NCBI GenBank assembly: GCA_902525355.1
Contig: CABZGO010000011.1
Coordinates: forward strand, 1 to 41,261
Direction of reading: 5' to 3'
Length of the DNA stretch: 41,261 nt
Source: an uncultured Pelagibacteraceae bacterium
GTDB taxonomy: Bacteria; Pseudomonadota; Alphaproteobacteria; Pelagibacterales; Pelagibacteraceae
Of the stretch, positions 8,858-17,728 are shown one piece after another (within the stretch, counting starts at the first letter, position 1; each line of letters opens with the position of its first letter). A program made the position numbers and the translations under genes. Below the pieces are notes generated by a model. It was not told the DNA's origin. It did not search any database and saw nothing but the letters and a program-made list of their open reading frames with translations.

Positions 8858-10777
8858 ATGAGCAAAGTAATAGGAATAGATTTAGGAACAACAAATTCTT
8901 GTGTAGCTGTAATGGAGGGTACACAAGCTAAAGTACTAGAAAATGCTGAAGGTGCAAGAACAACTCCTTCTGTAGTTGCATTTTCTGATAATGATGAGAA
9001 ATTAATTGGTCAGCCTGCAAAAAGACAAGCTGTAACTAATCCTGAAAATACAATATTTGCTGTTAAAAGATTAATAGGAAGAAATTTTGATGATCCATCT
9101 GTTAAAAAAGATGTTGAAACTGCACCTTTCAAAATCATTAATTCTGATAAAGGAGATGCTTGGATAGAAGCTAAAGGTAACAAATATTCTCCGTCACAAA
9201 TCTCTGCATTTACACTTCAAAAGATGAAGGAAACTGCTGAAAAATATTTAGGACAAGAGGTTTCTCAGGCTGTGATTACTGTTCCGGCTTATTTTAATGA
9301 TGCTCAAAGACAAGCAACTAAAGATGCAGGTAAAATTGCGGGATTAGAAGTTTTAAGAATTATTAATGAACCAACTGCAGCTTCACTTGCTTATGGATTA
9401 GACAAAAAAACAAATAATAAAATTGCTGTTTATGATTTAGGTGGTGGAACATTTGATGTTTCAATACTTGAATTAGGAGATGGGGTATTCGAAGTTAAAT
9501 CTACAAATGGTGACACCTTTTTAGGTGGAGAAGATTTTGATAATACAATTGTTGATTATTTGCTTACAGAATTCAAAAAAGAAAATGGTATAGACTTAAA
9601 ATCTGACAAATTGGCATTACAAAGACTCAAAGAAGCTGCAGAGAAAGCAAAAATCGAATTATCATCTGCTGCTCAGACTGAAATAAATCTGCCATTTATT
9701 ACTGCAGATAAAACTGGTCCAAAACATATAAATATGAAAATGACTAGAGCAAAACTAGAAGCTCTTGTTGAGGATCTTATATCAAGAACGATACCACCGT
9801 GTGAGACCGCACTTAAAGATGCTGGTTTAAGTGCAAGCGAAATCGATGAGGTGATACTTGTTGGTGGAATGACTAGAATGCCAAAAGTTATTGAAGAGGT
9901 TAAAAATTTCTTTGGTAAGGAACCAAACAAATCTGTAAATCCTGATGAAGTTGTTGCGATGGGTGCAGCTATTCAAGCAGGAGTTTTACAAGGAGATGTA
10001 AAAGATGTACTATTGTTAGATGTAACACCACTTTCACTTGGAATTGAGACTTTAGGTGGAGTTTCAACTAAATTAATTGAAAAAAATACAACAATACCAA
10101 CTAAAAAAAGTCAGGTTTTTTCAACTGCAGAAGATAACCAACCAGCAGTATCAATTCGAGTTTTGCAGGGTGAAAGGGATATGGCTTCAGATAATAAAAT
10201 TTTAGGAAATTTCGAATTAGTAGGTATAGCACCTGCTCCTAGAGGAGTGCCTCAAATCGAAGTTACATTCGATATTGATGCGAATGGAATTGTAAATGTC
10301 TCTGCCAAAGATAAAGGAACTGGTAAAGAACAAAAAATTCAAATTCAGGCATCTGGCGGCCTAAGTGATGAAGAGATTAATCAAATGGTCAAGGATGCTG
10401 AAACAAATAAAGAAGCGGACAAAAAGAAAAGAGAAGCAGTAGATGCAAGAAATCAAGCTGATACCCTGCTTCATTCAACTGAGAAGAATTTAAAAGAACA
10501 TGGTAGTAAAGTCTCCGATGCAGATAAAAAAGCTATTGAAGACGCATCAGCTAATGTAAGAAATGCATTAAAAGGAACAGATGTAGAGGAAATTAAAAAG
10601 AAAACTCAAGATTTGGTTCAGGCTTCAATGAAACTAGGAGAGGCTATTTACAAATCACAACAAAGTACTAAACCTGGTGACGCACCTAAAGATGCAAAAG
10701 ATGAAGGGAAAAAAGACGATAATGTTGTTGATGCAGACTTTGAAGAAGTAAAAGACGATAAAGAAAAAAGCGCCTAA
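8858..10777 (+). CDS. dnaK: Molecular chaperone DnaK (Hsp70)
   Basis: This is the ATP-driven chaperone that binds exposed hydrophobic segments of client proteins together with DnaJ and GrpE. The actin-like ATPase domain begins with [16 protein letters not shown] (residues 5-20), then [16 protein letters not shown], the phosphate-binding [16 protein letters not shown] loop (here [12 protein letters not shown]), and [12 protein letters not shown]. The substrate-binding domain follows from about residue 390 ([17 protein letters not shown]). The C-terminus is charged and holds [10 protein letters not shown], the usual DnaK tail. The length of 639 residues is standard. A Shine-Dalgarno AAGGA precedes the ATG, and dnaJ follows after 28 bases. 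Confidence 0.98.
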   Translation: MSKVIGIDLGTTNSCVAVMEGTQAKVLENAEGARTTPSVVAFSDNDEKLIGQPAKRQAVTNPENTIFAVKRLIGRNFDDPSVKKDVETAPFKIINSDKGDAWIEAKGNKYSPSQISAFTLQKMKETAEKYLGQEVSQAVITVPAYFNDAQRQATKDAGKIAGLEVLRIINEPTAASLAYGLDKKTNNKIAVYDLGGGTFDVSILELGDGVFEVKSTNGDTFLGGEDFDNTIVDYLLTEFKKENGIDLKSDKLALQRLKEAAEKAKIELSSAAQTEINLPFITADKTGPKHINMKMTRAKLEALVEDLISRTIPPCETALKDAGLSASEIDEVILVGGMTRMPKVIEEVKNFFGKEPNKSVNPDEVVAMGAAIQAGVLQGDVKDVLLLDVTPLSLGIETLGGVSTKLIEKNTTIPTKKSQVFSTAEDNQPAVSIRVLQGERDMASDNKILGNFELVGIAPAPRGVPQIEVTFDIDANGIVNVSAKDKGTGKEQKIQIQASGGLSDEEINQMVKDAETNKEADKKKREAVDARNQADTLLHSTEKNLKEHGSKVSDADKKAIEDASANVRNALKGTDVEEIKKKTQDLVQASMKLGEAIYKSQQSTKPGDAPKDAKDEGKKDDNVVDADFEEVKDDKEKSA

Positions 10778-10805
10778 AATATCAACCATTTGTCTATAAG
10801 TAGTT

Positions 10806-11936
10806 ATGGCAAAAAGAGATTACTACGAAGTTTTAGGTGTTAATAAGAGTGCTAGTCCAGACCAAATAAAAACTGCTTACAGAAAACAAGCTGTAAAATA
10901 CCATCCTGATAAAAATAAGGGCGATAAAGGAGCAGAGGAAAAATTCAAGGAAGCTTCAGAGGCCTATCATGTTCTATCTAATTCAGAGAGAAAACAAAAT
11001 TATGACAATTTTGGACATGCCGCATTTGAGAATGGTGGCGGAGGTGGAAGAGGTGGTTTTGGAAACTTTGATTTTTCTGGATCGTTTTCAGATATTTTCG
11101 AGGACTTCTTTGGTGAAGGTTTTGGTGGAGGAGGAAGAAGATCAAGAAGATCAAACAACCGTGGCTCTGATTTAAGATATGATCTCTCAATAAGCTTAGA
11201 AGAAGCCTATGCTGGGAAAAAGCAAGATATAAAATTCTCAACATCTGATAGATGCGATACATGTAACGGTTCAGGTTCAAAACCTGGACAAAGTGCAAGC
11301 ACATGTTCTATGTGTGGTGGTCACGGACAAGTACGTTCTAGCCAAGGCTTTTTCACTGTTCAACAAACTTGTCCCCAATGTGCTGGTTCAGGCGAACAGA
11401 TAACTGATCCATGCACAAGTTGTGGGGGTCAAGGTAAAAAACAAGCAAGTAAGCGCCTCTCAGTAACTATTCCGAAAGGTGTGGATGATGGGACTAGAAT
11501 TAGATTATCTGGTAAAGGAGAAGCTGGCTCAAGAGGAGCTAGTAATGGTGATCTTTATTTATTTATAAATGTAAATTCTCATGAATTATTCAAAAGATCT
11601 GAGGAAAATTTATTTTTTGAGTGCCCAATATCTATTGCAGATGCAGCACTTGGAACCGAATTAAAAATACCAACAATAGATGGTGGAAAAGCAAAGATTA
11701 AAATTCCTGCTGGAACACAAAGCGGTAAACAATTTAGATTGAGAGAAAAAGGAATGCCATTAATGAGAGGAAATGACTATGGAGATCTATATGTTCAAGT
11801 AAATACTGAAGTACCAGTATCTTTAAATAAGGAACAAAAAGAATTACTTGAGAAATTTCGAGAAATTGAAAATGAGAAGTCAAATCCAAGTATTAAAAAA
11901 TTTTTTAAAAAAGCAAAAAGTTTTTGGAAAAATTAG
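10806..11936 (+). CDS. dnaJ: Chaperone DnaJ (Hsp40, type I)
   Basis: DnaJ is the co-chaperone that delivers clients to DnaK and stimulates its ATPase. All type I domains are visible: the J-domain at residues 1-70 with the HPD motif (KYHPDKN near residue 30), the Gly/Phe-rich linker at about 75-115, the zinc domain with four CxxCxGxG-type repeats between about residues 140 and 205 ([32 protein letters not shown]), and the C-terminal client domains. The 376 residues match the family. The stop is followed directly, with no gap, by the ATG of a tiny membrane-peptide ORF. Confidence 0.98.
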   Translation: MAKRDYYEVLGVNKSASPDQIKTAYRKQAVKYHPDKNKGDKGAEEKFKEASEAYHVLSNSERKQNYDNFGHAAFENGGGGGRGGFGNFDFSGSFSDIFEDFFGEGFGGGGRRSRRSNNRGSDLRYDLSISLEEAYAGKKQDIKFSTSDRCDTCNGSGSKPGQSASTCSMCGGHGQVRSSQGFFTVQQTCPQCAGSGEQITDPCTSCGGQGKKQASKRLSVTIPKGVDDGTRIRLSGKGEAGSRGASNGDLYLFINVNSHELFKRSEENLFFECPISIADAALGTELKIPTIDGGKAKIKIPAGTQSGKQFRLREKGMPLMRGNDYGDLYVQVNTEVPVSLNKEQKELLEKFREIENEKSNPSIKKFFKKAKSFWKN

Positions 11937-12038
11937 ATGAAAAAAAAGATTAAGTATTTTATTTTTGCAGCTATTTATATATTAGCAATTATTATTTTGG
12001 GTGCTTATTTCTATAAAGAAGGAATTGGTATAATATAA
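11937..12038 (+). CDS. Small single-pass membrane peptide, 33 residues, unknown function
   Basis: I do not recognise this product. The ATG starts on the base after the dnaJ stop and the frame ends at TAA 12036-12038. The peptide starts with a basic head (MKKKIKY), has one hydrophobic helix of about 18 residues (FIFAAIYILAIIILGAYF) and a short tail YKEGIGII. This layout predicts a single membrane-spanning segment with the N-terminus inside. Butt-joined translation with dnaJ and a membrane-like composition argue that it is real. A chance AT-rich ORF cannot be excluded, since random AT-rich sequence also encodes hydrophobic runs. Its last codons contain TATAAT, which could also act as a promoter -10 element for the downstream TPR gene. 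Confidence 0.5.
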   Translation: MKKKIKYFIFAAIYILAIIILGAYFYKEGIGII

Positions 12039-12043
12039 TCAAG

Positions 12044-13975
12044 TTGGAAGAATTTAAAAAAAAAATTGCTAAAGGATTGGACCTTCACAAAAAAGGTAAA
12101 ATCAATGAGTCTTTAGAGCTTTATCACCAAGCTCTCATGATAAACGATGAAAATCCCCAATTATTTTTTTTAATTGGTACAGCATATTTACAAAAAAATA
12201 ATTTTATAGATTCAATAACTTATTTTGAAAGAACAATTAATTTAGATCGTAATAATTTAGGTGCTTATAATAATTTAGGTGGAGCACTGCAAAGTTTAAA
12301 AAAATATGAAAAGGCAATTGATATTTATAAAAAGTTATTGTTAATTAAACCAAATTTTTCTGATGGATATAATAATATTGGTACATGTTTAGTTCATTTA
12401 AAAGATTATAATAATGCCAGTAAACACTTTGAAAAGGCTATATCATTAAATCCAAAAGATTATGTTGCGTATAATAATATAGGATTAATTGAAAAAGAAT
12501 TTTCTAACTTTGATAAAGCATTAGAAAATTTTAAAAAATCTATCGAAATAAATCAAAATTACTATTTAGCAATAAACAACTTAGGTAATACCTATTTAGA
12601 AATGAAAGAATATGAACTGGCAAAAAAATATTTCAAAAAATTATACGAAATTAATCCAAATTATGAATTTATTTTGGGAAAATTAATCTATTGTAATATG
12701 ATTTTATGTGAATGGAATGAGCTTAATTATTTATTAGATCGAATGAAATCAGCTTTAGACGAAAACAAAAAAGTTATTGCACCATTTATACTCTTAGCTT
12801 TAATTGATAGTCCTGAATTACAACTTAAAAGTTCAAAAATTTTTTTAAAAGACAAACTATTAGACTCAAAAATTAATTATAAAAGTAAGAAGGAAAAGGG
12901 AGAAAAAATAAAAATTGGATATTTCTCACCTGATTTTAGAAATCACCCTGTACTTCATTTGATAGAGGATATTTTCAAATATCATGATAAATCAAAATTT
13001 GATGTTTATGCATTTTCGTTAGAACCAAACAAAAATGATCATATGACAGATAAAATAAAGCCATATTTTAAGGAATTTTTAGAAATTAAAAATTTATCAA
13101 ATACATCCATTTTTGAGTTAGCTAAAAAAATTGACCTTGATATAGCTATAGATCTTTGTGGACATACAGCTCTTAATAGATTGGAAATTTTTTCTAACAG
13201 ATTAGCTCCGTTTCAGATTAATTTTTTAGGTTATCCAGGAACTATGGGTGCAGAATACATTGACTATATCATAGCAGATGAAAACATAATCCCAGAAAAT
13301 GAAAAAGAAAATTATTCTGAAGATATTATTTATCTTCCAAATTGCTACCAACCTAATACTGAGTTTAAAAATTTTACAAAAGATAAATTAAGAAAAAAAA
13401 ATTATAATGTTCCTGAAAATAAAATTGTTTATTGTAATTTTGGACCAAGTTATAAAATTACTCCAGAAGTATTTGATCTTTGGATGGATATTTTAAAAAA
13501 GGTTCCAAATAGTATACTGTGGTTACTAGAAACTAATGTATCAACCTCAAAAAATATAATAAAAGAGGCAATTAAAAGGAATATTTCTGAAGAAAGAATT
13601 TTATTTGGAAAATATCTACCTCATGAGCAACATTTAAAAAGGATTTCTTTTGGAGATATTTTTTTAGATACATATCCATACAATGCTCACACAACTGCTA
13701 GTGACTCTATAAGAGCAGGTGTTCCGATTATTACTTTGAAAGGAAGATGTTTTGCATCGAGGGTTTGCTCAAGTATTTTAAAACAAGTGAAAATGGAGGA
13801 GTTAATCACTGAGTCCTCTGAAGACTTTAGGGATAAAGCAATTAATTTAGGGAAAAATGAACAAGAATTAACAAACATTAAGGATCAAATTAAAAAAAAT
13901 TCTCTTAATTCATCTCTCTTCAAACCAAAAGAATTCACAAAAAATTTAGAGGCAGTATATAAGAGTTTATTTTAA
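12044..13975 (+). CDS. TPR protein with GT41 O-GlcNAc-transferase-like catalytic domain
   Basis: Residues 1-210 hold about six tetratricopeptide repeats, recognisable by repeated NNLG/NNIG and KAI..NP positions. Residues 288-643 match the C-terminal domain of the OGT/SPINDLY family (GT41), which transfers GlcNAc or another sugar from a nucleotide sugar to Ser/Thr of proteins. By hand alignment to human OGT, H301 in DFRNHPVLHL corresponds to catalytic-site His498, K471 in GPSYKITPEVF to Lys842, and HTTASDSIRAG near 549-559 to the UDP-binding HTTGMD segment. There is no signal peptide, so it should act in the cytoplasm. The start is TTG at 12044, five bases after the tiny ORF; no better in-frame ATG exists before the first TPR. 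Donor and targets are unknown; SPINDLY-like fucosyl transfer is an alternative. Confidence 0.88.
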   Translation: MEEFKKKIAKGLDLHKKGKINESLELYHQALMINDENPQLFFLIGTAYLQKNNFIDSITYFERTINLDRNNLGAYNNLGGALQSLKKYEKAIDIYKKLLLIKPNFSDGYNNIGTCLVHLKDYNNASKHFEKAISLNPKDYVAYNNIGLIEKEFSNFDKALENFKKSIEINQNYYLAINNLGNTYLEMKEYELAKKYFKKLYEINPNYEFILGKLIYCNMILCEWNELNYLLDRMKSALDENKKVIAPFILLALIDSPELQLKSSKIFLKDKLLDSKINYKSKKEKGEKIKIGYFSPDFRNHPVLHLIEDIFKYHDKSKFDVYAFSLEPNKNDHMTDKIKPYFKEFLEIKNLSNTSIFELAKKIDLDIAIDLCGHTALNRLEIFSNRLAPFQINFLGYPGTMGAEYIDYIIADENIIPENEKENYSEDIIYLPNCYQPNTEFKNFTKDKLRKKNYNVPENKIVYCNFGPSYKITPEVFDLWMDILKKVPNSILWLLETNVSTSKNIIKEAIKRNISEERILFGKYLPHEQHLKRISFGDIFLDTYPYNAHTTASDSIRAGVPIITLKGRCFASRVCSSILKQVKMEELITESSEDFRDKAINLGKNEQELTNIKDQIKKNSLNSSLFKPKEFTKNLEAVYKSLF

Positions 13976-14062
13976 AAAACCAAAATCTTGTAATTATTTT
14001 TTCATATTGCTTATTTTTTTAAAGAAGGTATTTGTAAAGACTAACTCTCTAAAATTTCAATT

Positions 14063-15517
14063 ATGAACAAGATAGTTTGGTTTAGATATGATCTAAGAAT
14101 ATATGAGAACGGTGCTTTTACAGAGTCAATAAAAAAAGGAAATATTCTTCCTATTTTTATTTTTGATGAAGGACTTTTTAAATTGGAAACATCAAGTTCT
14201 TTTCATTTGAAATTTATTAAAGACTCGCTAAATGATCTTAAAAAAAAATTAAGAAAAAAATATAACTCAAACTTATCTATTTTTTACGGAAATACTTTAG
14301 AAATATTTAAATATTTAATACAGAAATATTCTGTAACTGAGATTTACTCAAATAGAATTTTTAAACATAAATATTTAACGGACTTAGATAAAAAATGTGA
14401 AAATCTGTTTAACAACCTAAAGGTTAAATGGATACTTAAAGACCAATTTGGAATTGATTTAAATCATAGAAATAGATTTAAATGGTCTTACAACTGGAAT
14501 AAATTTATTCAATCTGATAAACAAGCTTATAGTTTTGATTGTAAGTTTATAAACATTAAGAATAATTTTGACTTTAATATCGTAAAAACTAATAAAATCA
14601 ATGGAAATTTGGTGCAGCTGGGTGGAAGAGATGAGGCTATTAAACTACTAGATAGTTTCATTGAGGTGAGATCTGAGAATTATCAAAGAGAAATGTCATC
14701 TCCAATAAGCGGTGAAGTTGCTTGCTCTAGGTTAAGTCCACATATTACTTATGGAACAATATCTTTAAAAGAGATCCATAGAAAAATTACAGAAAAACTA
14801 AAAAAAGTTTGCACAATTAATAAAAGAAAATCACTCATAGCATTTAAAAGTCGTCTTGCTTGGCACTGCCATTTTATTCAAAAATTGTATGATGAACCAG
14901 AACTTGAATATAAGAATTTAAATAGTGCTTTTGATATTTTAAGAAAAGATTTTAATGAAAAACACTATGAAAAATGGAAAACAGGTATGACTGGTTATCC
15001 ATTTATTGATGCTTGCATGAGATACCTAGAAAAAAATGGTTGGATAAATTTTAGGATGAGGGCAATGTTAGTTTCATTTGCATCCTATCAATTATGGTTA
15101 GACTGGAAACAAACTTCTAAACATCTTGCAAAATTATTTACGGATTATGAACCTGGGATACATTATTCTCAATTTCAAATGCAATCAGGAACCACAGGAA
15201 TTAATTCTATAAGAATTTATAACCCAATTAAACAGTCTTTAGATCAGGACCCAAATGGAAATTTTATAAAAAAATGGGTACCAGAGTTAAAAAATATCCA
15301 AGGTAAATTAATACATGAACCTTGGAAACTTACTTATATTGATCAAAAAAGTATAAATTTTGAATTGGGAAAAGATTACCCATTACCTATTGTTAATAAC
15401 CACGAAACAACCAGAGTTGCTAGGGATAAAATATGGAAAGTTAAAAAATCTAACCAAGCTCAAGAATTATCAAAGTTAATAGTCCAAAAACACGCAAGTT
15501 TAAGTTCAAGAAAATAA
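14063..15517 (+). CDS. Photolyase/cryptochrome family flavoprotein, divergent subfamily
   Basis: This is a member of the DNA photolyase/cryptochrome family, which uses FAD and blue light to split UV pyrimidine dimers or to signal. The antenna-binding alpha/beta domain covers about residues 1-135 (IVWFRYDLRIYENGA), and the helical FAD domain about 200-484, with SRLSPHITYGTIS near 222-234, GYPFIDACMRYLEKNGW near 311-327, and RIYNPIKQ plus FIKKWVPEL near 384-409. Normal length (484). Where classical enzymes have NxGGWQWxxSTGTD, this protein reads GIHYSQFQMQSGTTG, so the flavin-proximal Trp and Asn seem absent. I recognise this pattern as a proteobacterial subfamily, but cannot say whether it repairs DNA. 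It ends flush against the convergent cysteine-rich gene. Confidence 0.88.
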   Translation: MNKIVWFRYDLRIYENGAFTESIKKGNILPIFIFDEGLFKLETSSSFHLKFIKDSLNDLKKKLRKKYNSNLSIFYGNTLEIFKYLIQKYSVTEIYSNRIFKHKYLTDLDKKCENLFNNLKVKWILKDQFGIDLNHRNRFKWSYNWNKFIQSDKQAYSFDCKFINIKNNFDFNIVKTNKINGNLVQLGGRDEAIKLLDSFIEVRSENYQREMSSPISGEVACSRLSPHITYGTISLKEIHRKITEKLKKVCTINKRKSLIAFKSRLAWHCHFIQKLYDEPELEYKNLNSAFDILRKDFNEKHYEKWKTGMTGYPFIDACMRYLEKNGWINFRMRAMLVSFASYQLWLDWKQTSKHLAKLFTDYEPGIHYSQFQMQSGTTGINSIRIYNPIKQSLDQDPNGNFIKKWVPELKNIQGKLIHEPWKLTYIDQKSINFELGKDYPLPIVNNHETTRVARDKIWKVKKSNQAQELSKLIVQKHASLSSRK

Positions 15518-16249
15518 TTAATCTCTTGCCATTTTAATAAAAATATCACCCATACCACCTTGAACCTGCTCTAATGGTGCATTATTTCTTAATTCACAAT
15601 AAACTCCGGTATATTCATCTTTATCTATAGCTGCAATACTCTGTTTATTGCATTTAGATGAATTATGGAAAAGTCCAATGACAATACTATTATCTATTGT
15701 AACAACTTGGTTATTATCTAGATTATCTCCGATACAGAAATAATTTCTATTTACTTCTCTAGGAAAATCTTTTTTTCCACATGGGTTTTTTATAGTTAAG
15801 ACAGAAAACTCTTTTTCTCCATCTAAGAATTTATATTTCATATTTTTGACTTGAGAATATTTCATTAAATCACATGAGCATGGAAAACAGCATTTATAGT
15901 AAAAACCACATATTTTTTCACCATTTTCTGCACTTTTTAAATACAGGAAATCTGGTTTACTATTTGGAGATATTAACGAACCTGAAACCGCACAATATAA
16001 TTTGTTGTATTCTATAAAGTCTAGATAAGTAATTTTTTTATCTAAAATATGTTTAAAAAATTTTGGACCAGCTGCATTTCTATTCTGATCAGGAAAAATC
16101 TTAATCCAATCTTTTGCAAGGTCCTCATAGTAATTAAAGTCTTTTGAATATAATGGTTTTGTAAAACATAAAGTAGATAGTAGCAAAAATATAAAAATAG
16201 TTTTAAAAAGTTTAAATTTTTTATTTTCTATAATAATTATACTTGTCAT
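15518..16249 (-). CDS. Exported cysteine-rich protein of unknown function
   Basis: I do not recognise a family. After a charged head, residues 13-35 form one hydrophobic signal or anchor segment (LFKTIFIFLLLSTLCFTKPLY), followed by a soluble domain of about 205 residues. Cysteines are numerous and clustered, with CGFYYKCCFPCSCD near the middle and further single Cys in the second half (CGKK, FCIG, SKCNK, VYCEL). A periplasmic or surface protein held by disulfides, or a metal-binding one, is the simplest reading. The C-terminal part has a Gly-rich segment, QVQGGMGDIFIKMA. It begins one base after the FG-GAP/ASPIC gene, so the two are almost certainly co-transcribed and may work together outside the cytoplasm. 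Confidence 0.75.
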   Translation of the reverse strand: MTSIIIIENKKFKLFKTIFIFLLLSTLCFTKPLYSKDFNYYEDLAKDWIKIFPDQNRNAAGPKFFKHILDKKITYLDFIEYNKLYCAVSGSLISPNSKPDFLYLKSAENGEKICGFYYKCCFPCSCDLMKYSQVKNMKYKFLDGEKEFSVLTIKNPCGKKDFPREVNRNYFCIGDNLDNNQVVTIDNSIVIGLFHNSSKCNKQSIAAIDKDEYTGVYCELRNNAPLEQVQGGMGDIFIKMARD

Positions 16250-16250
16250 A

Positions 16251-17687
16251 TTATTTCTGCCTGATTTCTATGGTTTTATTTAATTCATTAACATTAAATG
16301 TTTCCGATAATCCATTAGTCCAAATGATATTTATAGATATATTTTTTTCACCTCTTCTTAAACCATAGTGAGCAACAGGCTCCATTTGACATAAATACCC
16401 TGAACCAGCATCTATGGTTTTCGCATGTTTTCTTAAATTAGAACTTAAGACAACAGTTGCCCCTCTTGCTGGTGCACCAAATTTATTTATAGGTTTAATT
16501 CTTATATATTTGAAATCTGTTTTTATATCTGCTTTATACATTGTTAATGGCTGCATACCGGACTCTCCATGTGAAATTAGTAATTCTAAAATTCCATCGT
16601 CATCTATATCTGCAACAGCTGCTCCAGTCCCTAATCCATTAGATTCATATGCATTTTGAATAGCTATCTCTTCAAAAAATCCATTTTCTTTAATCTTGAA
16701 TAATTTATTTGGCTCACCAATATTATTCATAAATATTTCATCATATCCATCATTATCAAAGTCTGCAGAAATTACCGTTCTAATTCTTGTTGGAATATTA
16801 TAAGTTGGAGTGGCAATATCTTTAAATTTGGTATCTTCTAATACAAAAGCCCTATGATAACCGTTCCAATTAGAGGTAACTACATCTAATCTTCCTCTGT
16901 AAAGTATATCTGATAAAGCTGTACCTCGTCCATTTTCATATTGATCATCAACTTTGTAATCTTCTGCTATATCCTGAAAAAAACCATCAGAATTATAATA
17001 TAAAAAATTTTTACCTCTTTCGTTTGCAGCAAATATATCGGTTTTTCCTGATAGAATATTACCTGCTACTACAGCCCTTCCACCAGTTACTTTATTGAGT
17101 TTAAGCTTCTCGGCTAAATCAAGTATTTGGCCTGTATTAAACTCATAAAACCTAGTTGGACCTCCATAATTAGCAACATATATGCCATATCTTCCGTCAC
17201 CGTTTCTATCCACACACACAACTGATCTACCAGCAGTTAAGTTTAAATTTTTTTTGTTAATATCTTTATCAAACAAATCAATAAATCCATTACTACTATT
17301 ATCAATCAATCTGTCTGAATATTTTTTTTCTCCACTGTATGTATCTGTATTTAAAAAATAAATTTCTTCAAAACCATCCTGATCGATGTCACAAGCTGCT
17401 ACTCCAATAGTTTTTCTATTAACATCGTCAAAAATTTTATCTTTATTTATATTTATCAATTTTCCATTTTGATAAGACAACGCCAAATTAGAAAAACCAA
17501 ACCCAGTTACTACAAATTCATATTTGTTGTCTTGATTTACATCTGTAACAGAAACTCCATAGCTTAGTCTAAAATCATTGTTTTCAATCAAGGATGTAAT
17601 ATCTTTAAAAAAGTCGGCTTTGGATTGATTAGTAAACATGAAAAAAAATAAAATCAAAAGTAGTTTTAATTGGTATTTAATAGGCAT
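16251..17687 (-). CDS. CRTAC1-type exported protein with FG-GAP/VCBS repeats and ASPIC/UnbV domain
   Basis: Residues 1-24 are a Sec signal peptide (MPIKYQLKLLLILFFFMF...SKA). The body is a beta-propeller of FG-GAP/VCBS-like repeats, shown by regularly spaced calcium-loop motifs: DVNQDNKYE (49-57), DIDQDGFEE (100-108), DRNGDGRYG (160-168), DFDNDGYDE (309-317) and DIDDDGILE (360-368). Residues about 395-475 match the ASPIC/UnbV domain (GAPARGATVVL, then DAGSGYLCQMEPVAHYGL). This architecture is that of bacterial homologues of cartilage acidic protein 1; their function is generally unknown, but adhesion or calcium-dependent binding is often suggested. Divergent from dapB across 41 bases, and first gene of a two-gene unit with the cysteine-rich protein. 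Confidence 0.88.
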   Translation of the reverse strand: MPIKYQLKLLLILFFFMFTNQSKADFFKDITSLIENNDFRLSYGVSVTDVNQDNKYEFVVTGFGFSNLALSYQNGKLININKDKIFDDVNRKTIGVAACDIDQDGFEEIYFLNTDTYSGEKKYSDRLIDNSSNGFIDLFDKDINKKNLNLTAGRSVVCVDRNGDGRYGIYVANYGGPTRFYEFNTGQILDLAEKLKLNKVTGGRAVVAGNILSGKTDIFAANERGKNFLYYNSDGFFQDIAEDYKVDDQYENGRGTALSDILYRGRLDVVTSNWNGYHRAFVLEDTKFKDIATPTYNIPTRIRTVISADFDNDGYDEIFMNNIGEPNKLFKIKENGFFEEIAIQNAYESNGLGTGAAVADIDDDGILELLISHGESGMQPLTMYKADIKTDFKYIRIKPINKFGAPARGATVVLSSNLRKHAKTIDAGSGYLCQMEPVAHYGLRRGEKNISINIIWTNGLSETFNVNELNKTIEIRQK

Positions 17688-17689
17688 AA

Positions 17690-17717
17690 TTGTTGTATAT
17701 TGTTTTAAAAATATAAT
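17690..17717 (+). promoter_or_regulatory. Candidate promoter of the dapB-nth-kinase operon
   Basis: TTGTTG at 17690-17695 and an exact TATAAT at 17712-17717 are separated by 16 bases, close to a sigma-70-type layout. A start about seven bases after the -10 would leave only around five bases before the dapB ATG at 17729, so the transcript would be nearly leaderless. Base composition makes chance TATAAT common here, hence the modest confidence. Confidence 0.4.
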
Positions 17718-17728
17718 AAATTAATTTA

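Noticed and set aside
10969..11304. Open frames on both strands over the Gly/Phe and zinc region of dnaJ
   Set aside because: They are produced by the repetitive GGA/GGT codons of dnaJ and have no independent start signal or family match.
13976..14062. Gap between the GT41 gene and the photolyase as a site of a small RNA or peptide
   Set aside because: No ORF, hairpin or terminator stands out; it looks like plain AT-rich spacer.
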